Shown here piece by piece: positions 46,555-55,113 of a stretch of 64,000 nt of DNA. A program made the position numbers and the translations under genes. Below the pieces are notes generated by a model, which was not told the DNA's origin, searched no databases, and saw nothing but the letters and a program-made list of their open reading frames with translations. The stretch is from Pseudofrankia saprophytica. Lineage in GTDB: Bacteria > Actinomycetota > Actinomycetes > Frankiales > Frankiaceae. Numbering within the stretch: position 1 is the first letter of the stretch; the number at the start of each line of letters is the position of its first letter. The stretch covers positions 5,143,217 to 5,207,216 of the forward strand of contig NZ_KI912266.1 of NCBI RefSeq assembly GCF_000235425.2, given 5' to 3'.

Positions 46555-47163
46555 CTAGCGGTGTGCGTCGACGGCGCCGCAGAGCCGCAACGAGCTCGCG
46601 AGGAGCACGGCCGGCGCCTCGCCGGCCGCGAGGCGCCCGGCCGCGACCTGCTCGGCGGCGGTGTGGCCGAGGTCGAGAATGGCGGCGGCCAGCCAGCTGG
46701 CGGCGAGGGTGCGGTCGAAGTCGCCGGTGCGCTGGCCTCGACGGATGAGTCGTTCAAGCCAGGAGGCGACAGCGAGGTGCGGGTCGCCGCCGTCGAGACG
46801 TCCGCTCCTGTTCAGCGCGGGGTCGAACAGCAGCGGGTAGTCGCGCAGGAGCTGCCAGCCGATCTCGAGGAACCGGCCCAGCGCCTCGGCGGGCGGGGCG
46901 CTGTCGAGGCGGGCGGCGTCGAGGGCGGCGAGGCCCTGCACTCTCGCCGCCTCGACGAGGGCGGCGATCAGAGCGTCGCGCGAGGGGAAGTGGGCGTAGA
47001 CGGTCTGACGGGTCACGCCGGCCGCGGTAGCGATGTCCTCCATGCTGGCGTCGGGCCGCTCGCCGAGCACGGTCCGGGCCGCGTTGAGGATGGCCTCGAC
47101 GCTGCGCCGGGCATCGGACCTGCGGCGACGGGTCGGCGGCGAGCCATCAAGCGTGTCAGCCAT
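46555..47163 (-). CDS. TetR-family transcriptional regulator
   Basis: 202 residues from ATG 47163. A basic N-terminus is followed by the helix-turn-helix MEDIATAAGVTRQTVYAHFP near residues 42-61 and a helical ligand-binding domain with no recognisable ligand. A longer frame to 47268 crosses the presumed operator and was rejected. A copy of the operator-like motif lies 30 nt upstream and an inverted pair lies at the hydrolase gene, pointing to autoregulation and control of the hydrolase/methyltransferase genes. Confidence 0.88.
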   Translation of the reverse strand: MADTLDGSPPTRRRRSDARRSVEAILNAARTVLGERPDASMEDIATAAGVTRQTVYAHFPSRDALIAALVEAARVQGLAALDAARLDSAPPAEALGRFLEIGWQLLRDYPLLFDPALNRSGRLDGGDPHLAVASWLERLIRRGQRTGDFDRTLAASWLAAAILDLGHTAAEQVAAGRLAAGEAPAVLLASSLRLCGAVDAHR

Positions 47164-47193
47164 CAGCGCGAACGTACCTGCCCGACCATAATC

Positions 47194-47212
47194 TTGACAA
47201 GCTGTAAGAGAT
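47194..47212. promoter_or_regulatory. Operator-like half-site upstream of the TetR gene
   Basis: TTGACAAGCTGTAAGAGAT shares 17 of 19 bases with the inverted copy at 46277-46295. Sharing between the regulator gene and its neighbour suggests that it is bound by this TetR protein. Confidence 0.65.
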
Positions 47213-47803
47213 TGAGCCGCGACGCCGGCGAGCGCGGTCACCGGACGCACCGAGGCCTCCGAGTCCACTTTTCATGATCTGGTGGGATCCTCGGAGTCAG
47301 AGCGAGGAACCGAAATTACTCAGGTCCGGGCCAGAAGATCCGCATGACGCCGGTCACCTATGCGTGGGGCACGCCGAAGCGGCATCGCACCCGCGCCGAC
47401 TCGTGCTCCACCAGGCCGTACGGCCTGCCTGCCACCAGCCTCTGGCGGACCGTGGTGGACGAATGACCCCATAGGCACGCCCATCCGACACACGTCCGTT
47501 GTCCTCGTGGGATCTGTGTCATGTGAGCGTGCCTATAGAAGGCTCATCTGCCGCGATTCGCACTCGGTGGAGCCGTCCGGCGAGAGCGCACCACCGTGCG
47601 GGTTCCCCGGGCACTCACCCTGGGCTACTCCGTCGTCACAAACGAGCAACCGGAGCCGGTTTCCAAAAAGAGGATCAAGATTCCAGACGCCTGTAACGCC
47701 GTGGGCGTCCGCTGGATGAACTCATTCCAGATGATCAAGCGGGAGAAGGTGCGGTTCGTGCTGTAGGCAAACAGCGGGCCGAGCAACGCCGATTGCCCGC
47801 GGG
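47213..47803. other. Non-coding gap with dispersed repeat modules
   Basis: No frame here looks like a real protein. The stretch holds copies of repeats seen elsewhere in the window: CATGATCTGGTGG at 47273; a 19-nt inverse copy (47308-47326) of a sequence at 62481-62499; and an imperfect inverted repeat CCATAGGCACGCCCA.../...GCGTGCCTATAG (47469-47491 and 47516-47538). Confidence 0.75.
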
Positions 47804-49285
47804 TCAGACAGGGTTGGTCGCCGGGCTGGGATCGTCGAACAGCTCGGCGGCGCTTGGCACCTGGGACGGCCGGGGGTGGGACACCGTCGTCCGGTTGAAC
47901 AGGTGCCGCCAGCTCACGTTCTCCGAGACGCTGCCGCCGCCCCACGTGCCGGTCGACACGACCGAGGTGAACTCCATGCCGTTGCCGAAGCCGCCGGCGT
48001 TGCCCATCGTCGACTGGTTGACGAGCACCCGGCAGACCTTGGTGGCGCTGGCCAGCCGGTCGACCCTGGCCTCGGCCACCGGGCCGTCGCCGGTGTGCAG
48101 CGCGCAGCTGTGGCCGCGCCCGCTGCGCGCCAGGATGTCCTGGACGTCGCGGACGGCGCCGTCGAACGTGCGGTAGGGCGCGAGCGTCAGCACGGGCGCC
48201 AGCTTCTCGGTGAACAGCGCCCGGCCGGGCTGCGCCGTCGCCGCGGTGGCGACGAGCGTCGTGACGGGCCGGCCAGCGGGGACGGGAATGCCGCACGCCC
48301 ACGCGATCTCGGCCGCACTCCTGCCGACCAGGAGACGCTCCAGCCGGCCGCCCGGCCACAGCCGGCGTTCCAGCCGCAGTGAGTCCTCGTCCGACAGCAG
48401 CAGTGCTCCGCCGGCTCGCAGCCGCTCCCGGAACGCGTCCAGCACCCGCCCGTCGACCAGCACGTTGCTCTCGGACGAGCAGGACGTCCCGTTGTTGAAG
48501 CAGGCACCCTTGTTGGTCAGGTCGGCGGCGGTGTCCAGGTCGGCGTACTCGTCGACGACGACGGTCGCGTTGCCGGGCCCGGAGGAGACGGCGGGCGTGC
48601 CGCTGGCGTACCCGCGGGCGACCGTCCCGGCACCGCCGGTCGCCACGACGAAGTCGGCGGCGCGCATGAGCTCCCGGCTGCTGTCCCGGTCGGCGCCAGC
48701 GACCAGCTGCACCAGGTCCTCGTTGGCGTCGACCTCGCGCAGCGCGCTCCTGATCGCCTCGACCAGGCGGGCCAGCGGCTCGGCGGTCGCGGGGTGCGGG
48801 CTCACGACGACGCTGTTGCGGGTCTTCAGCAGGGAAAGAGCGCTGGTCGCGAGCGCCGTGCACGGCGCGGTCGCCGGCGTGACCAGGGCGACCACCCCCA
48901 GCGGCTTGGCCCACGTCGTGGTGCGCCGCTCGTCGTCCCGCGCGATCACGCCGACCGTCCGCTGCCCGTGCAGGTCGCGCATCGTCCCCAGCACGCGCAG
49001 CCGGTGCAGCTCCACCAGGTCCCGGACGGTGCCCATCCGGGTCGCGGCGACCACCTGCGCGCAAAGCGCCCGGACCAGCTCGTCGTCGTAGCAGGCTCGA
49101 CCCACGGCGCGCACGACCTGGTCCACGCGCGCCTGGTCCCAGTGATCCGCGGAGTCGCCCGCGGCCTGCGCCCGCGTCAGCAGCGCGTCCAGCGCGTCGG
49201 GAGGGTGGACGCCCTCGCCGAGGGGCGCCCGGTCGCGCAGGGCGACCCGGTCGCCGCCGGTCACGCGCTCAGTCACACCAGCCAC
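47804..49285 (-). CDS. Aldehyde dehydrogenase, CoA-acylating type (EutE/AdhE-N/SauS-like)
   Basis: About 493 residues. The start is uncertain: GTG 49285 is chosen, with TTG 49315 and GTG 49276 as alternatives. Features of the CoA-acylating branch are GPGNATVVVDEYAD, the catalytic Cys in NNGTSCSSESN and the C-terminal STGTWGGGSVSENVSW. Such enzymes convert an aldehyde to an acyl-CoA with NAD(P)+; the substrate here is unknown. The gene stands alone, divergent from the DrrABC operon, with a weak iron box about 150 nt upstream. A link to siderophore supply is possible but unproven. Confidence 0.85.
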   Translation of the reverse strand: MAGVTERVTGGDRVALRDRAPLGEGVHPPDALDALLTRAQAAGDSADHWDQARVDQVVRAVGRACYDDELVRALCAQVVAATRMGTVRDLVELHRLRVLGTMRDLHGQRTVGVIARDDERRTTTWAKPLGVVALVTPATAPCTALATSALSLLKTRNSVVVSPHPATAEPLARLVEAIRSALREVDANEDLVQLVAGADRDSSRELMRAADFVVATGGAGTVARGYASGTPAVSSGPGNATVVVDEYADLDTAADLTNKGACFNNGTSCSSESNVLVDGRVLDAFRERLRAGGALLLSDEDSLRLERRLWPGGRLERLLVGRSAAEIAWACGIPVPAGRPVTTLVATAATAQPGRALFTEKLAPVLTLAPYRTFDGAVRDVQDILARSGRGHSCALHTGDGPVAEARVDRLASATKVCRVLVNQSTMGNAGGFGNGMEFTSVVSTGTWGGGSVSENVSWRHLFNRTTVSHPRPSQVPSAAELFDDPSPATNPV

Positions 49286-49432
49286 CGCGGTCGGCTCATC
49301 CCCGGCCGGGGGCAACGCGTCCCCGTCGGCCTGGTGCCCGGACCTTCCTGGTGGATCGACATCCCGCTCCTCGTGTTCCGTCCGCCTCGGCCAGGTGTGG
49401 AAGACGCACCCTCGACGCCCTAAGTTGGCGTC

Positions 49433-49451
49433 TTAAGTTAGCCTTACCTTC
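49433..49451. promoter_or_regulatory. Weak iron-box-like sequence in a divergent promoter region
   Basis: TTAAGTTAGCCTTACCTTC matches the iron-box consensus at about 14 of 19 positions. It lies between the aldehyde dehydrogenase (minus) and DrrABC operon (plus) starts, so it could control either. It is the weakest of the five candidate boxes. The same gap (49316-49611) has a 15-bp tandem pair, GCCGCACGGAGCAAT, near 49479-49508. Confidence 0.55.
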
Positions 49452-49611
49452 TATAGTTCCGGCATCTCACCACAGCGCGCCGCACGGAGCAATGCCGCAC
49501 GGAGCAATGGAGACGGCGCCGACCGGCCGCCACCCCCGCACCGCCGGCGCCGGTCGGATGACCAGCACCCGCATGAGCCAGCACCAGCACCCGCACCAGG
49601 AAGGACGACAG

Positions 49612-49656
49612 ATGGCGAGCTGCCACCCGACCCTGCGTCAGGGGGCCGAACCGTGA
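49612..49656 (+). CDS. Possible 14-residue leader ORF overlapping the DrrA-type start
   Basis: ATG at 49612 is preceded by GGAAGG and encodes MASCHPTLRQGAEP. Its stop overlaps the GTG of the ATPase gene as GTGA. The ATPase gene itself lacks a strong ribosome site, so this tiny frame may provide translational coupling. An in-frame ATG further upstream would give about 27 residues. The peptide resembles no family I recognise. Confidence 0.4.
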   Translation: MASCHPTLRQGAEP

Positions 49657-50675
49657 CCGCGGCCGTCGAGGCCGACGCGCTCGTGAAGACCTTCGGCGGC
49701 ATCCGGGCGCTCGACGGACTGTCGCTGCGGGTCGAGGCCGGCACGATTCTCGGGCTGCTCGGACCCAACGGGGCTGGCAAGACCACGGCCATCAACGTGC
49801 TGACCACCCTGCTGAGCCCGGACGCGGGGCGCGCCACGGTCGCCGGCTACGACGTGGTCGAGCAGCCGGCACTCGTGCGGGCGGCGATCGGCGTGACCGG
49901 CCAGTTCGCGGCTCTCGACAGCGGGCTGACCGCACGCGAGAACCTCGTGCTGTTCGGCCGGCTGATGAAGCTTGGCCGGGCCGAGGCGCGGCGGCGCGCC
50001 GACGAGCTGCTGGAGCGGTTCACGCTGACCGAGGCGGCCGGCCAGCGTACGGGAACGCTGTCCGGCGGCACTCGGCGCCGTCTCGACCTGGCCGCGTCGA
50101 TCACCCGTGAGCCGGCCGTGCTGTTCCTCGACGAGCCGACGACCGGGCTCGACCCGCGCAGCCGGCTGGCCCTCTGGGAGGCCGTCCGCGAGCTGCGCGC
50201 GAGTGGCATCACCATCCTGCTCACCACCCAGTACCTGGAGGAGGCGGACGAGCTCGCCGACCGGGTCACCATCATCGACCGCGGCCACGTGGTCGCCGAG
50301 GGCACTGCCGAGGAGCTCAAGCGGCGCGTCGGCGGCGCGGTGTGCCACATCGCCGTCGCCGACGCGGCCGACCGTCAGCTGGTCTCCCAGACGCTCGCGT
50401 CCCTCGGCCCGGTCACCGTGCTGCCCGACGGGGTGAGCCTGCCCGCGAGCGGGCCCGAGACGCTGGTCGCCGTGGTGCGCGAGCTGGACGAGGCCCGCCA
50501 CAGCGGCCTGCCCATCGCCCGGATCGACGACATCGGCCTGCGCCGCCCGACCCTGGACGACGTGTTCCTGGCGCTGACCGGGCATCCGGTCACCCCTGAC
50601 GGCCCCGCCGACGCCGCTGGTACCGACGATGAGGCCGAGCGGCCGGCGCGGCCCGCCGCCGAGGTGGCCTCATGA
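49653..50675 (+). CDS. DrrA-type ABC export ATPase
   Basis: 340 residues from GTG 49653. Walker A GPNGAGKTTAINVL near 36-49, TLSGGTRRRLDLA signature, LFLDEPTTGLDP and LTTQYLEEADELADRV place it in the daunorubicin-resistance DrrA family. The C-terminal IDDIGLRRPTLDDVFLALTG is the DrrA-specific tail. It should drive export through the two permeases encoded next, with which it overlaps by 4 nt. The cargo could be the siderophore or a product of the neighbouring NRPS locus. Confidence 0.94.
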   Translation: MTAAVEADALVKTFGGIRALDGLSLRVEAGTILGLLGPNGAGKTTAINVLTTLLSPDAGRATVAGYDVVEQPALVRAAIGVTGQFAALDSGLTARENLVLFGRLMKLGRAEARRRADELLERFTLTEAAGQRTGTLSGGTRRRLDLAASITREPAVLFLDEPTTGLDPRSRLALWEAVRELRASGITILLTTQYLEEADELADRVTIIDRGHVVAEGTAEELKRRVGGAVCHIAVADAADRQLVSQTLASLGPVTVLPDGVSLPASGPETLVAVVRELDEARHSGLPIARIDDIGLRRPTLDDVFLALTGHPVTPDGPADAAGTDDEAERPARPAAEVAS

Positions 50676-51517
50676 CCACGGCCACCCCGACCGCCGCCGG
50701 GGCCTTGGCCCTGCCGGGGCCGCCGCCGCGGGGCGCCGCGGGCGGGGCTCCCCGGCCGTCGCTGACCGCCGACGTCGCGGTGCTCGCCGAGCGGCACCTG
50801 CGCCTGATGAGCCGCCGCCCCGCGTCGATCATCAGCGCCATCGTGCTGCCGCTCGTGTTCGCGCTGCTGTTCTTCACGGTCTTCAGCCGGGTGATGCGGC
50901 GCGGCGGCATCGACTACATCGACTACCTGCTGCCCGCCGTCGTCATCCAGGCGGTGTTCTTCACCGGGATGTCGAGCGCCATCCTCGCCGCCGAGGACGC
51001 GCTGGGCGGCACGCTGCGCCGGCTGCGGACCATGTCCGTCAGCCGGCCGGCGCCCGCGCTCGGGCTGCTCGCGGCCGAGCTCACCCGCTCGCTCCTCTCG
51101 CTCGGCGTCCTGCTCGCGATCGGAGCCGCGCTCGGCTTCCGCTTCCACGGCGGGCCGTGGAAGGCGCTCGGCTTCCCGGTCGTCATGCTGGCGTTCGCCG
51201 CCGCGCTGGTCACCTGCCACATCGCGCTGGGGCTCGCGATCCGGCGGCTGGAGGCGGTGACGACCACGACGAACCTGATCTACTTCCCGTTCATGCTGCT
51301 GTCCAACGCGTTCACGCCGGCAGCCGCGTTCCCGTCCTGGCTGCGTCCGGTCGTCGAGCAGCAGCCGGTGAGCCGTGTCGCCGACGCGCTGCGGGCGCTG
51401 GTGGCGCAGGACGCGGCGCTCGCGCGGCCGCTGCTCATCGCGGGAGCCTGGCTGCTCGGGCTGGCGGTCGTCGGCGTGCTGGGCGCGAGCCGGGCACTGG
51501 GGAGGGCCGCCGCATGA
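50672..51517 (+). CDS. ABC-2-type export permease (DrrB-like)
   Basis: 281 residues with a Pro/Ala-rich N-terminus and about six membrane helices (for example IVLPLVFALLFFTVF and LGLAVVGVLGASRAL). The conserved ABC-2 segment LLSNAFTPAAAFPSWLRPVV is present. ATGA-type overlaps join it to the ATPase before it and the permease after it. It is one of two paralogous permeases forming the export channel. Confidence 0.93.
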   Translation: MTTATPTAAGALALPGPPPRGAAGGAPRPSLTADVAVLAERHLRLMSRRPASIISAIVLPLVFALLFFTVFSRVMRRGGIDYIDYLLPAVVIQAVFFTGMSSAILAAEDALGGTLRRLRTMSVSRPAPALGLLAAELTRSLLSLGVLLAIGAALGFRFHGGPWKALGFPVVMLAFAAALVTCHIALGLAIRRLEAVTTTTNLIYFPFMLLSNAFTPAAAFPSWLRPVVEQQPVSRVADALRALVAQDAALARPLLIAGAWLLGLAVVGVLGASRALGRAAA

Positions 51518-52314
51518 GCGAGGTCGCGCTTCTTCGCCCCGCCCCGGTGGGGGACACCCTGGCCATGGCCGGACGCGCGCTGCGGCTGACGCTGCGCGAC
51601 CCGGTGACCTTCGTGCTGGCGGCGTTCTTCCCGCTGATCCTGCTGCTGCTGATGACGGTGAGCTTCGCCAAGGTCGTCTACCCGGGCGCCGGGTACGACG
51701 ACTACGTGGACATCAGCCTGCCGCTGTTCGTCCTCATGGGCATCGCGTTCGCCTCGCCGTTCACCGCCGCCGCCACCGCCTCCGACCTGCGCGACGGCTT
51801 CGACGCCCGGATTCGCACGATGCCCGTCTCGGCGTTCGCGCCGCTGGCCGGGCGCGTCCTCGCGGACACCGCGCGAAGCGCCATCACGATCGCCGTGGTC
51901 GTCGCCGTGGGCGTGCCGCTCGGCTTCCGGTTCACGGCAGGGCCGTGGGCGGCGATCGGCTTCCTGCTGCTGCCGCTGCTGTTCGGGCTCGGGCTCGGTT
52001 TCCTCGGGCTGCTGGTGGCGATGCGTTCCCGGGACGCCGAGACGGTCGTTGCCGTGCTCAATCCGCTCCTGCTCGTCTGCTCGTTCCTGTCCACCGGCCT
52101 GGTGCCGAGGGCGGAGCTGCCGGGCTGGGTGCAGCCGATCGCCCGGGTGAATCCGTTCTCCGTGGTGATCGAGGCGATGCGGGCACTCGCGCACGGCGGC
52201 GCCACCACCCGCCCGGTGCTCGAGGCGGTGGCCTGGTCCGTCGTCCTGATCGTCGGATGCGGGGTGCTCGCGGTCCGCGGCTACCGGAGCAGGAGCGACC
52301 GCCTCGCTGGCTGA
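51514..52314 (+). CDS. ABC-2-type export permease (DrrC-like)
   Basis: 266 residues from ATG 51514, which overlaps the preceding stop as ATGA. Six membrane helices are expected. Conserved parts are FFPLILLLLMTVSFAKVVYP, DLRDGFDARIRTMPVS and FLSTGLVPRAELPGWVQPIA. It is the second channel subunit of the Drr-like exporter and the last gene of the operon; a hairpin follows at 52400-52453. Confidence 0.93.
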   Translation: MSEVALLRPAPVGDTLAMAGRALRLTLRDPVTFVLAAFFPLILLLLMTVSFAKVVYPGAGYDDYVDISLPLFVLMGIAFASPFTAAATASDLRDGFDARIRTMPVSAFAPLAGRVLADTARSAITIAVVVAVGVPLGFRFTAGPWAAIGFLLLPLLFGLGLGFLGLLVAMRSRDAETVVAVLNPLLLVCSFLSTGLVPRAELPGWVQPIARVNPFSVVIEAMRALAHGGATTRPVLEAVAWSVVLIVGCGVLAVRGYRSRSDRLAG

Positions 52315-52399
52315 GCCGGCGGCGATCGCGTCCTGGGGGTTCCGCGGGGCCCCGGCGCTCAAGGCATGCGACCGGGTTGATGCCGTCCCTGCCGCGCCT

Positions 52400-52453
52400 C
52401 ATGATCTGGTGGGACCTTGGGAGTTCTGGCTCCGAGGATTCCACCAGATCATG
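52400..52453. terminator. Bidirectional terminator-like inverted repeat between convergent genes
   Basis: CATGATCTGGTGG (52400-52412) pairs perfectly with CCACCAGATCATG (52441-52453), and the inner parts pair further with a few mismatches. It sits between the ends of the DrrC-like (plus) and MmpL (minus) genes. Its outer arm also occurs as single copies at 47273 and 62134, so it is also a member of a dispersed repeat family. Confidence 0.65.
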
Positions 52454-52476
52454 AACGGCTCACGCGTTTGCCTGGA

Positions 52477-54660
52477 TCAGCTGGCGGGTGTGTGGGCTGG
52501 TTGGGGGCCGCGGTCGGCCGCGGGTGGCGGGTCGTCGCCCTCGTGGAGGCCGTGGCGGACGTAAAAGCGCCGCAGCGGTGCCGGCGCCCACCAGTTCGCG
52601 TTCCCGAGCAGGCGCATCGTGGCCGGGACCAGCAGCGCCCGGACGATCGTCGCGTCCACCAGGATCGCGATGATCAGCGCGACTCCGATCAGCTTGATGA
52701 ACGTGATCCCGGAGATGGAGAACAGGCCGATCACGACCAGGATGAGCAGCGCGGCGCTCGTGATGATCCGGCCGCTGCGCTGCAGCCCGACCGCGACCGC
52801 CATGGTGTTGTCGCCGGTCCGGTCGTACTCCTCGCGGATCCGGGACATCAGGAAGACCTCGTAGTCCATCGACAGCCCGAACACGACCGCGAGGACCAGG
52901 ATCGGCTGGGTCGCCTCCAGCGTCCCCGTGGAGGTGAAGTTCAGCGGGCCGGACAGGTGGCCGTCCTGGAAGATCAGGACCAGTGCTCCGAACGAGGCGC
53001 CGAGCGACAGGATGTTCATCACGATCGCCTTGATCGGCAGCACGATCGAGCCGAACGCGAGGAACAGCAGGACGAACGTCGCGCCGGCGATGATCAGCGC
53101 CATCCAGGGCAGCAGATCGCCCACCCGGTCGAGCTGGTCAGCCAGTCGCGCGGTCATGCCACCCACCAGCACCTCGCCACCGGGCGGTGCCGGTACGGCG
53201 CGGATCCGGCTGACGAGATCCCGCGCCTCCGCCGAGATGGGGTCGCCCTGGTAGTTGATGGTGACCCGGGAGACGTCGCCGGACTGGCCGGTGACCTCGG
53301 CCGTGCCCACCCCGTCGACCCCCCGGACCGCGGCGACGTACCGCTCCAGGCCGGCCGGGTCCGGTGAGGTCACGATCGCCTCGATCGGCACCTGGCTGTT
53401 CTGGACGAAGTCGCGGTCGACGGTCTCGGAGACCACGCGGCTCTCGGTGCCCGCCGGGAGCACCCTCGGGTCGATGCCACCGAACTCGACGCGCAGGAAC
53501 GGCGAAGCGGCCAGCAGCAGGACCGCGAGTACGCCGACCGCGTAGACGACCGGGCGGCGCATGATGCTGTGCGCGAGCCCGTACCAGAACCCGTGGGTGA
53601 CCTCGGCCTGCGCGGGAGCCTTCGGTGGGCGTCGGAACAGACGCCGTATGGACAGTGCCTCCACCCGTGGGCCGAGGATGCCGAGCAGGGCGGGCAGCAG
53701 GGTCAGCGCCGCCAGCATCGCCACGACGACCGCGGACAGGCCGCCGAAGCCCATCGAGCGCAGGAAGGTCATCGGGAAGATCAGCAGTCCGGCCAGCGAG
53801 ACCGCGACGGTGACGCCGGAGACCGCGACGGTGTGCCCGGCGGTGGCCATCGTGCGGGCGACGGCGTCCTCGACGCCGAGCCCGCGGGTGATCTCCTCGC
53901 GGAACCGCCCGACCATGAACAGGCCGTAGTCGATCGCCAGGCCCAGCCCGAGGATCGTCACCAGATTTATCGAGAAGACCGAGACGTCGGTCAGGTAGCT
54001 CAGCCCATGCAACGCAGTGAACGCCCCGAGGATCGCCAGACCGCCGATCGCGAGCGGCAGGCTCGCCGCGGCCACCCCGCCGAAGAGAAGCACCAACAAC
54101 ACGAGCAGCACCGGAATGGAGATCGTCTCGGCGCGGGCGATGTCTGCCGCCACCCGCTCGCGGATGTCGTAGCTGACCGCCGTGACGCCGCCAACCTGGG
54201 TCCGCAGGCCGGGCGCGCCGAGCTCGTCCTCGATCTGGGCCAGTGCGTCGCCGCGCTCCGTCTCATCGTCGCCGGCCATGGTCAGCACCGCGAAGGTGGC
54301 GTGCCGGTCGTGGCTGACCAGGCCGGGGCTGTTCGTGCCCCAGTAGGTGAGGGTCCTGGTCACCACGTCGCGCGGGAGCGTCCCCAGCGTCTCGGTGACC
54401 GCCCGCTCGAACCGTGGGTCGTCGACCGTCATGGCGCGGCTGGTATAGAGCACCACCACGTCGTTGCCGGTCCGGCCCAGCGTCGCCTCGGCACGGTCGA
54501 GGGCGCGGGAACTCTCGCTGGCCGGGTCCTCGAACCCCTCGGTGGTCAGCGCGCCGAAGACCTGCGTACCCCAGATGCCGGCGAACGCGAAGAAGGCCAC
54601 GGACAGGCCGACCACCCACCACCGCCGGCGGAACATCGTGCGACCCAACCGCTCGAACAT
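52477..54660 (-). CDS. MmpL/RND-superfamily membrane transporter
   Basis: 727 residues with the duplicated RND plan: one helix at the N-terminus, an extracytoplasmic domain (about 40-165), a helix bundle with LGLGLAIDYGLFMVGRFREE, a second extracytoplasmic domain (about 385-505), and a second bundle with VFGLSMDYEVFLMSRIREEY and VDATIVRALLVPATM. The paired DY motifs are those of proton-driven MmpL proteins. Cargo is unknown; actinobacterial MmpL proteins export lipids or siderophores. It is a single gene convergent with DrrABC and divergent from the 2TM protein. Confidence 0.94.
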   Translation of the reverse strand: MFERLGRTMFRRRWWVVGLSVAFFAFAGIWGTQVFGALTTEGFEDPASESSRALDRAEATLGRTGNDVVVLYTSRAMTVDDPRFERAVTETLGTLPRDVVTRTLTYWGTNSPGLVSHDRHATFAVLTMAGDDETERGDALAQIEDELGAPGLRTQVGGVTAVSYDIRERVAADIARAETISIPVLLVLLVLLFGGVAAASLPLAIGGLAILGAFTALHGLSYLTDVSVFSINLVTILGLGLAIDYGLFMVGRFREEITRGLGVEDAVARTMATAGHTVAVSGVTVAVSLAGLLIFPMTFLRSMGFGGLSAVVVAMLAALTLLPALLGILGPRVEALSIRRLFRRPPKAPAQAEVTHGFWYGLAHSIMRRPVVYAVGVLAVLLLAASPFLRVEFGGIDPRVLPAGTESRVVSETVDRDFVQNSQVPIEAIVTSPDPAGLERYVAAVRGVDGVGTAEVTGQSGDVSRVTINYQGDPISAEARDLVSRIRAVPAPPGGEVLVGGMTARLADQLDRVGDLLPWMALIIAGATFVLLFLAFGSIVLPIKAIVMNILSLGASFGALVLIFQDGHLSGPLNFTSTGTLEATQPILVLAVVFGLSMDYEVFLMSRIREEYDRTGDNTMAVAVGLQRSGRIITSAALLILVVIGLFSISGITFIKLIGVALIIAILVDATIVRALLVPATMRLLGNANWWAPAPLRRFYVRHGLHEGDDPPPAADRGPQPAHTPAS

Positions 54661-54814
54661 CCTGTAAGCCCTTCGGTGTCCGTCGTTGTCAGTGAAGACC
54701 GGGTCAGCGTAGAGCGAGGTAGTTTACGAGCGCTGAACGACGCCGGACGCGACGCGGGCGGCGGGTCCACGAACGGTTCACTGCTCATCAAGTGCGTTGA
54801 TCTAGCCTGCCGGC

Positions 54815-55030
54815 ATGAATGCGAATAAAAGTGAAGCCGCCCTTAAGTGGGGCCTGTGGAGCCACATTCTCTGGTATGTCCTGGCCAATGTGGCTCAGGT
54901 CATCCTGTGGGCGCTACTCACCCCGGACCACTTCTTCTGGCCTCTGTATTCGATACTGGCGTGGGGCGTCGGGCTGGGGTTCCACATCTGGGCCGTTCGC
55001 GCACCGGCCAAACTGAATGCCAGGCACTGA
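54815..55030 (+). CDS. Small 2TM-domain membrane protein
   Basis: 71 residues: two membrane helices (about 16-35 and 43-60) separated by a short PDHFF turn, and the WPLYSILAWGVGLGFHIW segment of the bacterial 2TM-domain family. Base composition is clearly less GC-rich than the neighbours. The function is unknown. It is divergent from the MmpL gene and convergent with the SARP-type regulator. Confidence 0.82.
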   Translation: MNANKSEAALKWGLWSHILWYVLANVAQVILWALLTPDHFFWPLYSILAWGVGLGFHIWAVRAPAKLNARH

Positions 55031-55113
55031 ATCGAGTCCCAGGCCCCGTTCCACGCCCCGATCCACGTCATTCTTCCTGCCGGCGTCACCGGGGGCTGGG
55101 CCAGACCGAGGCG

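Noticed and set aside
47274-47719. Short plus-strand frames after the TetR gene
   Set aside because: Rare-residue composition, no ribosome site, and they cross the dispersed repeats and inverted repeat.
47625-49064. 479-codon minus-strand frame over the aldehyde dehydrogenase
   Set aside because: Alternative-frame shadow; the frame at 47804-49285 has the catalytic and cofactor motifs.
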